Positions 50,601-61,686 of a stretch of DNA of 64,000 bases are shown piece by piece. Below the pieces are notes generated by a model. It was not told where the DNA came from. It ran no database searches and was given only the letters and a program-made list of their open reading frames with translations. Position numbers and translations under genes: made by a program. The stretch covers positions 51,725 through 115,724 of the forward strand of contig CALMVQ010000154.1 of the NCBI GenBank assembly GCA_937873135.1, read 5' to 3'. The stretch is from an uncultured Scytonema sp. GTDB lineage: Bacteria > Cyanobacteriota > Cyanobacteriia > Cyanobacteriales > Nostocaceae. The number at the start of each line of letters is the position of its first letter. The stretch's first letter is position 1.

Positions 50601-52628
50601 TTAAGAGAATTGAAACGCCCCAATATCAGCGCTACCATCAGCAGCACGACGAGGTAAACCACGTTGGTCGGTTGTGGGGTCGCTATCTAGTATAATTGGG
50701 TCAGCCGCACCAATTGCCGGACTGTCTCTTAGGAGTGCGATCGTTTGAGTCGAGCCACCATTAAAGGTTAGAATATCTAAGCGAGGGTCAATCACCGAGT
50801 CGCTAGTCCCAATAATATCACCAATAGTTTCATCAAATCCGGTGCTGCCTGTGCTGTCACCAATTAGGTTGTAGCCATTGGTTGTAAATGTGCCATCTAC
50901 ATCGGGGCTAATACCGTTCCCCTTGTTGAGGTTAGAGGCAATAATTGTATTGCGCACGTTGAATGAGCCACGAACAGATGTTGAAGTTGGGGCAACATCG
51001 TTTTGGTATACGCCTCCACCACGATTGGCAGTTATATTTTGGGTGACGGTACTGAACAACAGTGTGAAGGTGGCAGCGTAATCGTTATAGATACCGCCAC
51101 CGTTACCGGTATTGCGGTTTATGCCTAATGCATTGTTATTGCTGATGGTGCTGTTGATGACTGTAGCGTTACCAGAGTTATCGATCCCGCCGCCACCGCT
51201 CACGCCTGATGCTGTGTTACCGCTAATGGTACTATTGATTATCGTACTGGTACCAGAATTAAAAATACCGCCGCCGTTACCGCCTTCCCGTGCTTGTGAT
51301 GCAGTGTTACCGCTAATGGTACTATTGCTCACCGTAATCGTACCACGGTTATAGATGCCGCCACCATCACCGCTGTCGGAGTAGTGGCCACCTTGCGATG
51401 TCCGGTTATTATTGATGGTACTATTGCTCAGTGTAGCGTTACCAGAGTTAAAGATGCCGCCGCCACCGTTAAAGCCAGTTATCGTGTTGTTGGCGATAAT
51501 AGTATCACTCACTGTGAGATTTCTGGTGTTATAGATGCCACCACCTTTGCTATTGCTTATGGTGCTGTTAGTAATAGCAGCAGTACCCGTATTATAAATA
51601 CCGCCACCCGTGCCAGGACCATAATTGCTAGCGATCGCTGAACCGCTGATGGTAGAATTGCTCAGATTGAGCGTGCCACCATTGAAGACACTGCCACCAA
51701 TGTTGGAGCCATAGTCGCCACCACTAGTTGAACCGCCCAGACTACTGTTAGTCACTTCAACTGTGCCAATACTATAAATACTACCACCACTGTGACTGCC
51801 ATAAGTACCTCCAGTTGCTGAATTGTTCAGAGTACTGTTGCTGACGATAAGACTACCACTATTATAAATACCACCACCTGTACTACTACCGTAACTGCCT
51901 GTGATCGCTCTATTACCACTAAGGGTGCTGTTGCTGATGAAAACACTGCCTGTGTTGTAAATACCGCCACCGATTGCACCAGCATTAGCATCATCATTTG
52001 CTGTGTTACTGCTGACAGTACTGTTACTCAAATTGAGAGTACCAGTATTATAGATGCCAGCGCCATAACCATTCACCACTCGAGAGGTGTTTGAGCTACC
52101 TAAGCTACTAGTGACATTATTATTGCTAACAATAGTGCTATCTAGATTGAGAGTCCCAGAGTTACTAATTCCACCACCATTGTCTCCTGTGAGCTTACCA
52201 CCAGTAATGAGCAATCCAGATAAGTTGACTGTTGCGCCTGTGTCAATCTCAAACACACGCGTTGCATTGTTACCGGAAACGCTCACCAGATCACCACCAG
52301 TTAAGGTGTCTCGTGGAGCAATAATGTCTAAGCTGTGGGTAATATCCAGTTCTCCCAAGCTCAAGGTAATAGTCTGCTTCGTAGAAAATAAAGAGCGGTC
52401 AAATACAATCAAGTCTTCACCCGAGTCTGCATTAGCCTGATTAATAGCGTCGCGCAGAGTCGTGATACCATTGTTATTATCTACTTGATCCGCAATACTG
52501 TTCACCACGATGGTAGCACTAGGTTGTAAGTTAATGGTTCCAGTACCAAGCAAATCATGCACATTGTCCGCAAATACAGCAGTATTAGATAGTGGAGCGT
52601 TGGTAGCGCCTACAACTGACAAATCCAT
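50601..52628 (-). CDS. Parallel beta-helix / choice-of-anchor Q-like repeat protein
   Basis: SIADQVDNNNGITTLRDAINQAN; many NSTISGNTA / GGGIYNTGTLNLSNSTVSSN repeats; terminal QRGLPRRAADGSADIGAFQ. Confidence 0.9.
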   Translation of the reverse strand: MDLSVVGATNAPLSNTAVFADNVHDLLGTGTINLQPSATIVVNSIADQVDNNNGITTLRDAINQANADSGEDLIVFDRSLFSTKQTITLSLGELDITHSLDIIAPRDTLTGGDLVSVSGNNATRVFEIDTGATVNLSGLLITGGKLTGDNGGGISNSGTLNLDSTIVSNNNVTSSLGSSNTSRVVNGYGAGIYNTGTLNLSNSTVSSNTANDDANAGAIGGGIYNTGSVFISNSTLSGNRAITGSYGSSTGGGIYNSGSLIVSNSTLNNSATGGTYGSHSGGSIYSIGTVEVTNSSLGGSTSGGDYGSNIGGSVFNGGTLNLSNSTISGSAIASNYGPGTGGGIYNTGTAAITNSTISNSKGGGIYNTRNLTVSDTIIANNTITGFNGGGGIFNSGNATLSNSTINNNRTSQGGHYSDSGDGGGIYNRGTITVSNSTISGNTASQAREGGNGGGIFNSGTSTIINSTISGNTASGVSGGGGIDNSGNATVINSTISNNNALGINRNTGNGGGIYNDYAATFTLLFSTVTQNITANRGGGVYQNDVAPTSTSVRGSFNVRNTIIASNLNKGNGISPDVDGTFTTNGYNLIGDSTGSTGFDETIGDIIGTSDSVIDPRLDILTFNGGSTQTIALLRDSPAIGAADPIILDSDPTTDQRGLPRRAADGSADIGAFQFS

Positions 52629-53264
52629 GTGATTTTTCCTATTAAAAGTTCTTACTGATCAGGTGAGCAGTTTGATACATTCAGTATACAGAAAAATTTT
52701 TAAGAAGACATACCAGCCCCACATTTGAGCGCTGACAAGCCATCCGCCGTTCGATACCACATACCTACTGGAAGTGATCAAAGGAAGCGCACTTAACTCT
52801 TTAGAGTTGATATAGATGTTGGGGTAGTAATTTTCTTGATTTTTTCTAAGCCCCCTTTAGACTGTAGACAGCATATTTCTTGAGTTCAAACTTACTATTG
52901 GCAGATGTGTGACAGTCGAGGGTACGAAATATGAGTTGAACTGCTCTCTCAAATTGGCAGAGGTGTTAAGCTATATTGTTAAGTACACTTAAAAATTGAT
53001 ACAATAAAGGAAAGAATTGTTACTAACCAAGCGTTTGATATAAAGCAACGTTTGCGAAATAAAGTTTCAAAATCAAACTAAGTTAACTGCATAAAAGTCC
53101 TGCCATAGACGTATTTATTCTATGAAAGGGTACCAATTATCAGAAATTTTTAAGTATGTAAGAAAAATGAGAATTCAGGAACATCAGTATGAGAGTCATT
53201 TACATGTATAAAAAGATGCTATACGCCAAAAGCTCAGCTATTAGTCTGTAACGAAGAGGTTGAC

Positions 53265-53507
53265 GTGAAAAAACAAATTTTGAGTGTAACGATCGCAATA
53301 TCAACAGTAATGTATGGTGCAGTTCCTAGCTTAGCGGGTACCTTAAAAATTTCTCAAGCTGATTCAGATCCTCCACCACAACCAGTGGTGTCTGTGCCAA
53401 CTCCAACTCCGAAGCCAACTTGTCCCCACCCTAATGCCTGTAGTAAGAAACCAACTTCCAGTCCATCTCCTTCGCCAAAGCCTTGTCCCTTACCGAGGCG
53501 TTGTTAA
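53265..53507 (+). CDS. Small predicted secreted proline-rich protein (GTG start)
   Basis: Signal peptide MKKQILSVTIAISTVMYGAVPSLA; P/T-rich tail with CPHPNAC and CPLPRRC. Confidence 0.55.
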   Translation: MKKQILSVTIAISTVMYGAVPSLAGTLKISQADSDPPPQPVVSVPTPTPKPTCPHPNACSKKPTSSPSPSPKPCPLPRRC

Positions 53508-53590
53508 ACAATTGAGTGTAGCACATATCTGACTTATTTACAAGTTTACACAACCTTGATTTTTACTGCTGACTGTTGATTGTTTTATTG

Positions 53591-53691
53591 ACAGAGTTTT
53601 ATCGTCTGGCATAACTTTGGGATCGTTGTTGAGATAATCATGCAGCCAGTAGCAAGCATTAATTCTTAAAGAACTCAGTTTCGGGGTTTTT
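53591..53691 (-). repeat. Degenerate duplicate of the 3' end of the caspase-WD40 gene (cf. 54695-54796)
   Basis: ATCGTCTGGCATAACTTTGGGATCGTTGTTGAGATAATCATGCAGCCAGTAGCAAGCATT...CAGTTTCGGGGTTTT vs ATCGTCTGGCAGAACTTTGGGATCGTTGTTGAGATAATCATGCACCCAGTCGCAAGCATT...CAGTTTCGGGGTTTT. Confidence 0.9.
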
Positions 53692-53926
53692 GTGCTAGCG
53701 TTCTAGGAGTCACCGCATTCTCAGACACTCCCGAGATATGCATAGATTTTAATAAGCGGTAAATAAGCATGACGCAGGCAGCAGCGATTACCAGCTTGAT
53801 GGACGCAGAAACTCGGTTTGGTCTTATCCGTGTTGATGTTGAGTCTGGACAGTTTTTCCAAGAACGGCCTACTGGATTACCGGGAATTACCTCAGATGAA
53901 AAAACCGTAAGCATTCAGGTCTCAAT

Positions 53927-54235
53927 TTAAGGAATTAAAGACGGTTCTTGCATATCCGGATAAACCATCGCTTTTATAGCTTGCTCACGCTCGGTAATTA
54001 CGGAACGTCCTTGACGACGACAGGTTTGTACTACCGTTAATAAATTAGTAGTATTTTTAAACCGCTCCATCGAACGGGAACCTCCACTAATCTTTCTCTT
54101 CGTTACTCTTAGCCGGAGCGAACGCTCCGCTAAGTTATTGTCTGGAGGTACCTCTGGATGGTCAAAAAAATACGACCATTGGTCTGTTTTGTATCGTAGT
54201 GATCGTAAAAGCTGTTGGCGTTGCTTTGCCAGCAA
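53927..54235 (-). pseudogene. C-terminal fragment of an IS66-family transposase
   Basis: LRSLRYKTDQWSYFFDHPEVPPDNNLAERSLRLRVTKRKISGGSRSMERFKNTTNLLTVVQTCRRQGRSV. Confidence 0.88.
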
Positions 54236-54684
54236 TCAAGCTAAGTGCCATTATTGAGTGTGTAATTTTCATACTGCGAAGAATGTCGTTTATCAGTCTA
54301 GAAACTGTTTTAATCTTTTTCCAAAAAGAGCATTTAATAGCGAAAAACAAATTAATACTTTTCTAGAAATACTGAATACAAACGTGAAACATATTGCTTG
54401 ATTTGAAATTTTTCGCCTGTTTATTGAACTAGCTATTTTTGTTTTCTTAATTACAAAGACTCCTACACTGCCGCCAGCGCTTGGTGTAGGCGAGTGGCAG
54501 AAATGATGTTTCCAGAACTTCGTTTCTGCTAACGGGACTTAGACAAAAACTAGCCAGAAAAGAACCTCAAATGTATATACAGATACTCCCAACAGGGGTG
54601 TAAGCAGCCAGTATCTCTGCTATTCCTGCCTGAATATCTACAACGCGGGTTTTTAACTTATCTTTGGTGGCAGGAGAAAGACAC

Positions 54685-57600
54685 TCAACTAGAGCAGAGT
54701 TTTTTATCGTCTGGCAGAACTTTGGGATCGTTGTTGAGATAATCATGCACCCAGTCGCAAGCATTGTGAATTAAAGAATTCAGTTTCGGGGTTTTCAGTT
54801 CTTGAGGATCGAAATGCCAGAGTCTGACGGTACTGTCCCAACTGCCAGAAATAACGGTTTTGCCGTCGGGACTAAAACCGACACTCACAACAGCATTTCG
54901 ATGACCCAAGAACGTTTTTAGCAGCTTACCATCTAAGCTCCAGACTTTCACTGTTTTGTCTCCACTGGCGGAAGCTAGAGCCTTACCATCAGGAGAAAAG
55001 CTACTGCTATACACACTATCAGTATGTCCAGTAAAAGTGTGAAGTAGTTGTCCGTCACTGCTCTGCCAGAGTTTAACAGTTCCATCGGCACTGCTTGAGG
55101 CAATCATTGTACCGTTAGGACTGAAAGTGACGCCTAATATCCACTGATTATGTGCAGGTATAGTTAAGAGCAGGCGACCTGTTGAACTTTCCCAAAGTTT
55201 GATGGTATTGTCTGCACTAGCTGAAGCTATAGTTTTACCGTCTGGGCTGAATGAGACTGCATCGACCTCTGCCTCATGCCCCTTCAAGTCTCGAATCAAA
55301 GTGCCACTACTTGTCTGCCAAAGTTTAACGATGTTATCTTTACCAGCAGTCGCAATAATTTTACCGTCGGGACTGAAACTGACTTTATCGACTTCATCAG
55401 TGTGCCCAACTAGAGTATGGAGCAACGCACCGTCACTCGTCCGCCAAAGTTTAACGGTTTGATCGGCACTCGCTGAGGCAAGAGTCTGGCCGTCAGGCGA
55501 AAAAACGACGTTATAGACAGCACTTTTGTGCCCCGACCAGTTGTTGATTGAAGTTCCGTCACGCCGCCACAATCTGATTGTACCATCCAAACTTCCCGAA
55601 GCGATCGCACGACTATCAGGACTGAATGTCGCACTATTGACGCCAGCACCATACCCGGCAAAAATTCCTAGCAAAGATCTATTCGGCTGCTGCCAAAGTC
55701 TAATCGTTCCATCCACACTAGCCGAAGCAATCGTCCGACTATCAGGACTGAAACTCACGCCGCTCACGCCACCAGTATGCCCTCTGAACGTTTCTAGTTC
55801 TACGCCGTTATAACTCCAGAGTTTCACAGTGTTGTCAGCACTCGCCGAAGCAATAGTCTTACCATCGGGACTGAAAGCGACAGCCAAAACCGAATCGCTA
55901 TGTCCGTTCAGATTTGTGATTAAGTGACCATCACTACTACTCCAGAGTTTAACAGTGTTGTCTCGACTTCCTGAGACAATCGTCTTACTATCAGGGCTAA
56001 AAGCTATACTATTGATCCAATCAGTATCCCCGGTGAGTGTTCTTAATAAATGACCATCACTACTACTCCAGAGTTTAATGGTTTTATCCTCACTACCGGA
56101 GGCGATAATTTTGCCATCAGGACTGTAGGTGACGCAAATAACCCCATCATTATGCCCGGTGAGTGTTCTCAATAAGCGACCATCGCTGGCATTCCAGATT
56201 TTGACAGTTTGATCGGCATTGGCGGAGGCGATGGTTTTGCCATCCGGGCTGAACGTTGCTGCTGTTTGGCTATTAACTGCAATAGTTCTCAACAGCAAAC
56301 CGTCACTCACTCTCCAAAGTTTAATTGTCTTATCAACACTAGTAGAGGCAATAGTCTTACTATCAGGAGCGAAGCTGATACTAGAAATAGCGTTGCTATG
56401 TCCGGTGAGCGTATTTAATAATCTACCATCACGACTCCAAAGTTTGATTGTCTTGTCTAATGAAGCTGAGGCAAGTATTTGCCCATTAGGACTGAAACTC
56501 ACACTGACAACCCCAGCATTATGCTTTTCTAAACGGTTGCGTTCTTGAATTTCCGTGGTGATTTGCCCAAGCGCACTTATCGTCACCGACTTGATATTTG
56601 CTGGTACGCCAATAGTCTTCTCGATTTGTTTTCCTGCCTTGACACTGGCTATCAATGCTTCAAGCTGCTGATTGGATGCAAGATTAGCTTTGGATGAGGA
56701 ATTTAAAGCTTCAATTTCTCTCATTTGTGCTTCTCGTCCTTGCGAGTAAGCTAAAATAGCAAAACCGCAAGCTGCTATTCCCAAAGCACTCAGGGCAACA
56801 ACAGCCCTTTGGGCTTGTCTCAATCTTCTTTTTTCCTGTAATTGTTGTCGTTTTCTTTCTGCCAAACAAGCTTCGATGAAACATTGCACATCAGCAGAAA
56901 GTTCATCAGTCCACTTAATATAAATATCTTCTGCCTCTGCCAACCGCACTCCCTGTAACAAAAAATCAGATTGCCGATCGCTTTGCAACCACAGTCGCGA
57001 AGCTTGTTCAATTTGGCGTTGTTTGCGCAGGCGATCGCGATTTTCCTCCAACCACGAGCGTAAAATTGACCAATGTTGAATCAAGATTTCGTGAGCAACT
57101 TCGACTGTGACTGCGGGGAGTTGCAACACAGAAGTCTGAGCAGTGGCAATATCTGTAGGGAACTTCAGGGGGTTCTTACTGTCTTCCGGCTCTCCTTTGG
57201 ATAAGAACGTTAAGCTTTGCTCAGTTATACCACCACTCCGAGCTTTGAAGAAAGTAGGAATAGGTTGTTGGGATGGAAGTTCTCCCTCTCCCTCTGCCCC
57301 CTTCTCCTCCTCCACATTTACGACAACTAACTTAGCAGCGATTAACGCATTCAGCGTTCTTTCTACTAACTCGGGCGGATATTTTTTCACGATCAACTCT
57401 GATTTGAATACCCGTCGCCGAGTATCTTCAGTACCTTCACCAAGCTGTGTCAAAGACAGAAAAATCCATTTAGCACATTCTTTAGCTCCTAGGTCTAAAC
57501 TGTTGTATACAGCCTGACATGATCGCTCTAATGCGCCTTTGATTCCACCGAGTTGCTCTTGATACGCTTGCAGTGTTAACTCACCCGCCACGCGATGTTG

Positions 57601-59949
57601 CCACAACTGCTCTAAAACAAATTCCAGTAAAGGTAAATCTCCTACTGAGTGGTTAAGTTCCCGCAGCAAAACTTCCACCAGTTCTGGTTCTACCTTTAAC
57701 CCGACTTTTTCGGCTGGGTTAAGAATAACACGTCGGTAGTCGCTTATACTTAGTTTTCCTGACACTAAAACACTGGACTCCTGTAAAGCTAGAGCCAGTT
57801 CTGGTACTGTTAAACAGGAGGCAATGAAGTCTGCTCGTAAAGTGATAACTAACTTGAAACGATCAGATGCATACTTCACCGCCCCCAACACGAGTTCTAA
57901 AAAACGCTCTCTGTCTGTCTTGGAAGCAAGAGTAAATAATTCCTCAAATTGATCTATCACCAGCACGACAACTTCGTGAGGCAGACTGCGTATCCAGTAA
58001 ACAAATCCCTCAACTTCAGTGAAGGGATCTGGAGAAGAATTGCCTCCATGTCGTCCCTGCATCCTCTTTTTCCCTCCCAGCCGTTGCGCCAAAGCTTCCA
58101 GGGGACGTGTTCCTGGGCGAATGCTTTTGATCCACCACTGTTCGCTGTGGGGAATTTGTTTACCCAATCGTAGTGCTGGAATCAGCCCTGCTTGCACAAC
58201 TGACGATTTCCCGCTCGCTGAAGCACCGACGACAGCAAGAAATGATTTATGGGTTAGTTGATTAATTAACTGCTGAGTGAGAATTTCTCTACCGTAAAAA
58301 TACCGAGAATCATCCTCACAAAAAGAACTTAAACCCATGTAAGGGCAGACGCCGAGATCCAATCCGGTTTGTTCAGAGCGATGTGCTTCAGTTTTTGCCT
58401 CGAGAATTTCTATAATCCCTTGTACACCCGAAAGCCAGACGTGGAAGGGAATATTGCTACCTGCTAGGGAGAGTTGCAGTTGTGCGATCGCACCAGCTGC
58501 TGACAATCCAGATGCGACTGTTGTGACTTCTAGAGTCTGTAGCAAAGTTTGAGCAAACCTTTCTGGTTCTTCTGGATGAGAAGCGCAAGCAATTAAACAT
58601 TGTCCTTGTTGTGAGTCAGAAAGTAAATCTTCTACCCAATCTTGTAATGCGACTCTGTGAGATTCACGCCTTTTTAAAGAGTGATTGGGAGAAGGATGTG
58701 TCAGGGCAAGAGGACAATCTAAAATAAGAATTTGTTTAGCGCGACAAGAACGTAGTTGCTGCTTTAACCATGAGCGCTTAATCCGGATCTCCTCGCCCAA
58801 CACCAATCCTTCCCAAGCTTCCGTTTCTTCTATTCGCCCCCGAAGATAAAGGAGAACCGTATCTGAAGAAGGCGAATGTAAATGACGGGCGATCGCCTCT
58901 CTTACATCATGAGCCGTCGCCTTTGTTGCTGACAAGTACTCCAGTTCAAAACCTCTAGCACTCCCTAAAACCTTGCTAATCTCTAAAGTGACTTGGCTTC
59001 CTGAAGTTCCTTCCACGACTAATCCAACGCGGTGGCGATTAACTCCCACAACTTTAGACGATTTGGCTCCTACAATTAATTCTCCAACTCCTTCCACAAT
59101 TCTCTTAGGAGTTTGGAGAGGATATTCGCTAAAAAGCTGAGTGTCTCCCTTACTTCTTTTCTGCTGATTAATTAACCGTAACTGTTGATTTGTTTTATCT
59201 ATATATTGTAAAGTTTGATGATAGACATATCGATATAAAGTATCTGCTGAAATTAAACCTTGAGAATCGGCGGCTTCACCACGCAATCCCTGCATTAAAT
59301 AATAAGTAAATACTCCATGTCTTAGTTCCGGAAACTCCCAAGAGCGTTGATTGAGATCGCAAGAAAGCAAAGCATAAAATCGTCTACTTTTAGCTGCCTG
59401 CTGCAACACTTCTACAAATTGCTGTGTCGGATTCACTAACAATTCTGCTGTTGCCCCTTGGAGAGTCATCACACCACTGTGACAAGCATCTAACCAAACT
59501 AACTGAGTTTGGGCAGCAGAGTTTTTGAATAATTGTAGTACTTCTTGTAAAGCTAAACCCGTGTTGAGTAAGTTAGATTTTTGTGTATCTGCCAGACATA
59601 AAAATGCTTGCTGCGTGTTTGGTTCTACTATTCCATGCCCGGAAAAATAAAATAAAATGGTATCAGTAGGTTTAGCGATCGTCGTAATTTCCTGGAGAGT
59701 CGTACGCACACTCTTTAATGAAGGTGGAATCGCTAAATCGTGGTATACTTTTAGCTCTTTTTGCGGAAATTGTGCCGTAGTATCTATTAAGGCTTCTGCC
59801 AACCCCTGACAATCTACTGCTGAGTACTGTAGGTTGGGGAGTTGCTCATCCTGATACTGATTAACTCCCACAAGTATCAGCCACAGGTTAGCTGTAGCTG
59901 TTTGTTTGATTTGAGTAGAGCGACTGGTAGCGACACCAACTGGGCACAT
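54685..59949 (-). CDS. Caspase-like (C14) peptidase - nSTAND NTPase - TM - 14x WD40 protein
   Basis: Caspase motifs YFSGHG and [23 protein letters not shown]...[43 protein letters not shown]; 14 [29 protein letters not shown] repeats. Confidence 0.95.
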   Translation of the reverse strand: MCPVGVATSRSTQIKQTATANLWLILVGVNQYQDEQLPNLQYSAVDCQGLAEALIDTTAQFPQKELKVYHDLAIPPSLKSVRTTLQEITTIAKPTDTILFYFSGHGIVEPNTQQAFLCLADTQKSNLLNTGLALQEVLQLFKNSAAQTQLVWLDACHSGVMTLQGATAELLVNPTQQFVEVLQQAAKSRRFYALLSCDLNQRSWEFPELRHGVFTYYLMQGLRGEAADSQGLISADTLYRYVYHQTLQYIDKTNQQLRLINQQKRSKGDTQLFSEYPLQTPKRIVEGVGELIVGAKSSKVVGVNRHRVGLVVEGTSGSQVTLEISKVLGSARGFELEYLSATKATAHDVREAIARHLHSPSSDTVLLYLRGRIEETEAWEGLVLGEEIRIKRSWLKQQLRSCRAKQILILDCPLALTHPSPNHSLKRRESHRVALQDWVEDLLSDSQQGQCLIACASHPEEPERFAQTLLQTLEVTTVASGLSAAGAIAQLQLSLAGSNIPFHVWLSGVQGIIEILEAKTEAHRSEQTGLDLGVCPYMGLSSFCEDDSRYFYGREILTQQLINQLTHKSFLAVVGASASGKSSVVQAGLIPALRLGKQIPHSEQWWIKSIRPGTRPLEALAQRLGGKKRMQGRHGGNSSPDPFTEVEGFVYWIRSLPHEVVVLVIDQFEELFTLASKTDRERFLELVLGAVKYASDRFKLVITLRADFIASCLTVPELALALQESSVLVSGKLSISDYRRVILNPAEKVGLKVEPELVEVLLRELNHSVGDLPLLEFVLEQLWQHRVAGELTLQAYQEQLGGIKGALERSCQAVYNSLDLGAKECAKWIFLSLTQLGEGTEDTRRRVFKSELIVKKYPPELVERTLNALIAAKLVVVNVEEEKGAEGEGELPSQQPIPTFFKARSGGITEQSLTFLSKGEPEDSKNPLKFPTDIATAQTSVLQLPAVTVEVAHEILIQHWSILRSWLEENRDRLRKQRQIEQASRLWLQSDRQSDFLLQGVRLAEAEDIYIKWTDELSADVQCFIEACLAERKRQQLQEKRRLRQAQRAVVALSALGIAACGFAILAYSQGREAQMREIEALNSSSKANLASNQQLEALIASVKAGKQIEKTIGVPANIKSVTISALGQITTEIQERNRLEKHNAGVVSVSFSPNGQILASASLDKTIKLWSRDGRLLNTLTGHSNAISSISFAPDSKTIASTSVDKTIKLWRVSDGLLLRTIAVNSQTAATFSPDGKTIASANADQTVKIWNASDGRLLRTLTGHNDGVICVTYSPDGKIIASGSEDKTIKLWSSSDGHLLRTLTGDTDWINSIAFSPDSKTIVSGSRDNTVKLWSSSDGHLITNLNGHSDSVLAVAFSPDGKTIASASADNTVKLWSYNGVELETFRGHTGGVSGVSFSPDSRTIASASVDGTIRLWQQPNRSLLGIFAGYGAGVNSATFSPDSRAIASGSLDGTIRLWRRDGTSINNWSGHKSAVYNVVFSPDGQTLASASADQTVKLWRTSDGALLHTLVGHTDEVDKVSFSPDGKIIATAGKDNIVKLWQTSSGTLIRDLKGHEAEVDAVSFSPDGKTIASASADNTIKLWESSTGRLLLTIPAHNQWILGVTFSPNGTMIASSSADGTVKLWQSSDGQLLHTFTGHTDSVYSSSFSPDGKALASASGDKTVKVWSLDGKLLKTFLGHRNAVVSVGFSPDGKTVISGSWDSTVRLWHFDPQELKTPKLNSLIHNACDWVHDYLNNDPKVLPDDKKLCSS

Positions 59950-60352
59950 ATCAATTCGGGGTTTGAGATTTGGGATTTAGGATTTGGGCTAGACTGCTCA
60001 CCGTTACCAAGAGCATAAACGCAAAAACGCAGATTGTTTGGCAGTTTGTCTTAAAATAGGATCTGGGAAATTTACAATTGTTTATAAGGTTAAATAATGT
60101 TCACTTTCCTTATGTTATGCAGTTTGACTCGAAGTAAAATCTAAAAAAATTACAAAACGATATATTAGAGCTAATTTCTGGTGTTTAAACCAGAAGGGGG
60201 TAGGGAGCAAGGGAAGAAGAATGATTCTTAACTTTGTTGGCTCCTGTCTCCTAACCGCCGAAATACGCTTCTAAATTCGTGTATTAAGGTTGTGGGGGAG
60301 CACTCTAAGGCTGAACCCCTCCACTCATTCTATAGGTCGGTTCGCTAGTTTT

Positions 60353-61522
60353 ATGGATTCTCGAAGCAACATTGTGGAAATATTTTCGACTTTTTTGGTA
60401 TTTGCTGCCGATCGCTGTAGTGGTTGGACAAAGGATGCTAGGCTCAGCCGTCAGATGCACAAACTGATCGAGCAAACCCCACAGCAAACGAACGAAAACT
60501 TTTGGGTGCTTTATTGGTATAATAACATGCAGAATCCTCATTCGGCTAAACTTGCTAAGGAGCATTTGATCGCTTATTTGCAAGAACCTTGCTACTGGGC
60601 AGCCCAAAAAACATATACCAGCTTTGCCACGAGCCAGTATAAATTATCAGATCATTTTCAGATTGCAATTTCTCAAGTTGATAAAGTATTCAAAGGTTTT
60701 GACCCTAAAAGTGGTTTCAGCCTTAAAAACTATGCTACCGCTATCTTTGGCAGTGCCATTCGCGAAACTTTGCGGCAGTATCACGAAATTGATATTTGTA
60801 CAGATTGGGGACTATTGCGAAAAATAAGTCAAAAGCGTTTAGTCGAGTCTTTGCAATCAGCTGGCTTATCCCCCACTACGGTGACTGCTTACGTTGCTGC
60901 TTGGAACTATTTCAAGTCGCTATATATACCAACACAAGCAACCACTACCCGACAGCTTTCACGCCCAGATAAACAAACTTGGGAAGCGATCGCTCTTGCT
61001 TACAACAGAGCAAACCAACCGCCAATTAACACGCAAACCCTGGAAAGCTGGTTGCTCAGTTGTGCCAAAGCCGCACGTACATATCTTTACCCTAGTTTGA
61101 CTTCGATCAACACGAAAAATAGTTCTGATGATAAAGATTGGCTGGATAATTTACCTGGGAAAGAACAAGATTCTCCACTGAGCCAAATTATTGCCACTGA
61201 AGAACAACAAACCAATTTTTCTTACCAAACTGAAATCAACAAGGTGTTAGTTGCTGCAATTACCTTATTAGAACCGCAAGCACAAGAGATTTTGCAACTT
61301 TACTACCTCAAAGGACTCACCCAGCAGCAGATTGCCAAACAAGAGCAAATTCAACAGTACACCGTCTCACGGCGGTTGACAAAAGCGAGGGAATTATTAC
61401 TGCGATCTTTGGCTAAATGGAGTGAAGACACCTTGCATATCTCGATGACTTCAGACATATTAAAAAGCTGTAGTGCGATGATGGAGGAATGGCTGCAAGA
61501 TTACTACAAACCATCTGTGTAA
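60353..61522 (+). CDS. Sigma-70-family-like RNA polymerase sigma factor
   Basis: KGFDPKSGFSLKNYATAIFGSAIRETLRQ (region 2-like) and LLEPQAQEILQLYYLKGLTQQQIAKQEQIQQYTVSRRLTKARELLL (region 4 HTH); in-frame ATG at 60353 within ORF 60290-61522. Confidence 0.8.
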   Translation: MDSRSNIVEIFSTFLVFAADRCSGWTKDARLSRQMHKLIEQTPQQTNENFWVLYWYNNMQNPHSAKLAKEHLIAYLQEPCYWAAQKTYTSFATSQYKLSDHFQIAISQVDKVFKGFDPKSGFSLKNYATAIFGSAIRETLRQYHEIDICTDWGLLRKISQKRLVESLQSAGLSPTTVTAYVAAWNYFKSLYIPTQATTTRQLSRPDKQTWEAIALAYNRANQPPINTQTLESWLLSCAKAARTYLYPSLTSINTKNSSDDKDWLDNLPGKEQDSPLSQIIATEEQQTNFSYQTEINKVLVAAITLLEPQAQEILQLYYLKGLTQQQIAKQEQIQQYTVSRRLTKARELLLRSLAKWSEDTLHISMTSDILKSCSAMMEEWLQDYYKPSV

Positions 61523-61686
61523 ACTCCACTGCCGCGCCCACGCAAGGGATGCGGTTTTCAAAAAACAAGGAGTCAGGAGGAAAAGTTGGTTATCTTTTAT
61601 TGATATACGTCCTAAATATTTTATCTTTTAACTTTTTTCGACTTCTCCCCCTCTCCAATACCTCCCTAATCATCACCTTATAAGCC

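Noticed and set aside
54567-54764. 65-aa minus-strand ORF overlapping the 3' end of the caspase-WD40 gene
   Set aside because: Overlaps a confident CDS in another frame, no recognisable domain.
55199-56548. Plus-strand ORFs opposite the WD40 region
   Set aside because: Antisense translations of repeats ([12 protein letters not shown]-type); not credible genes.
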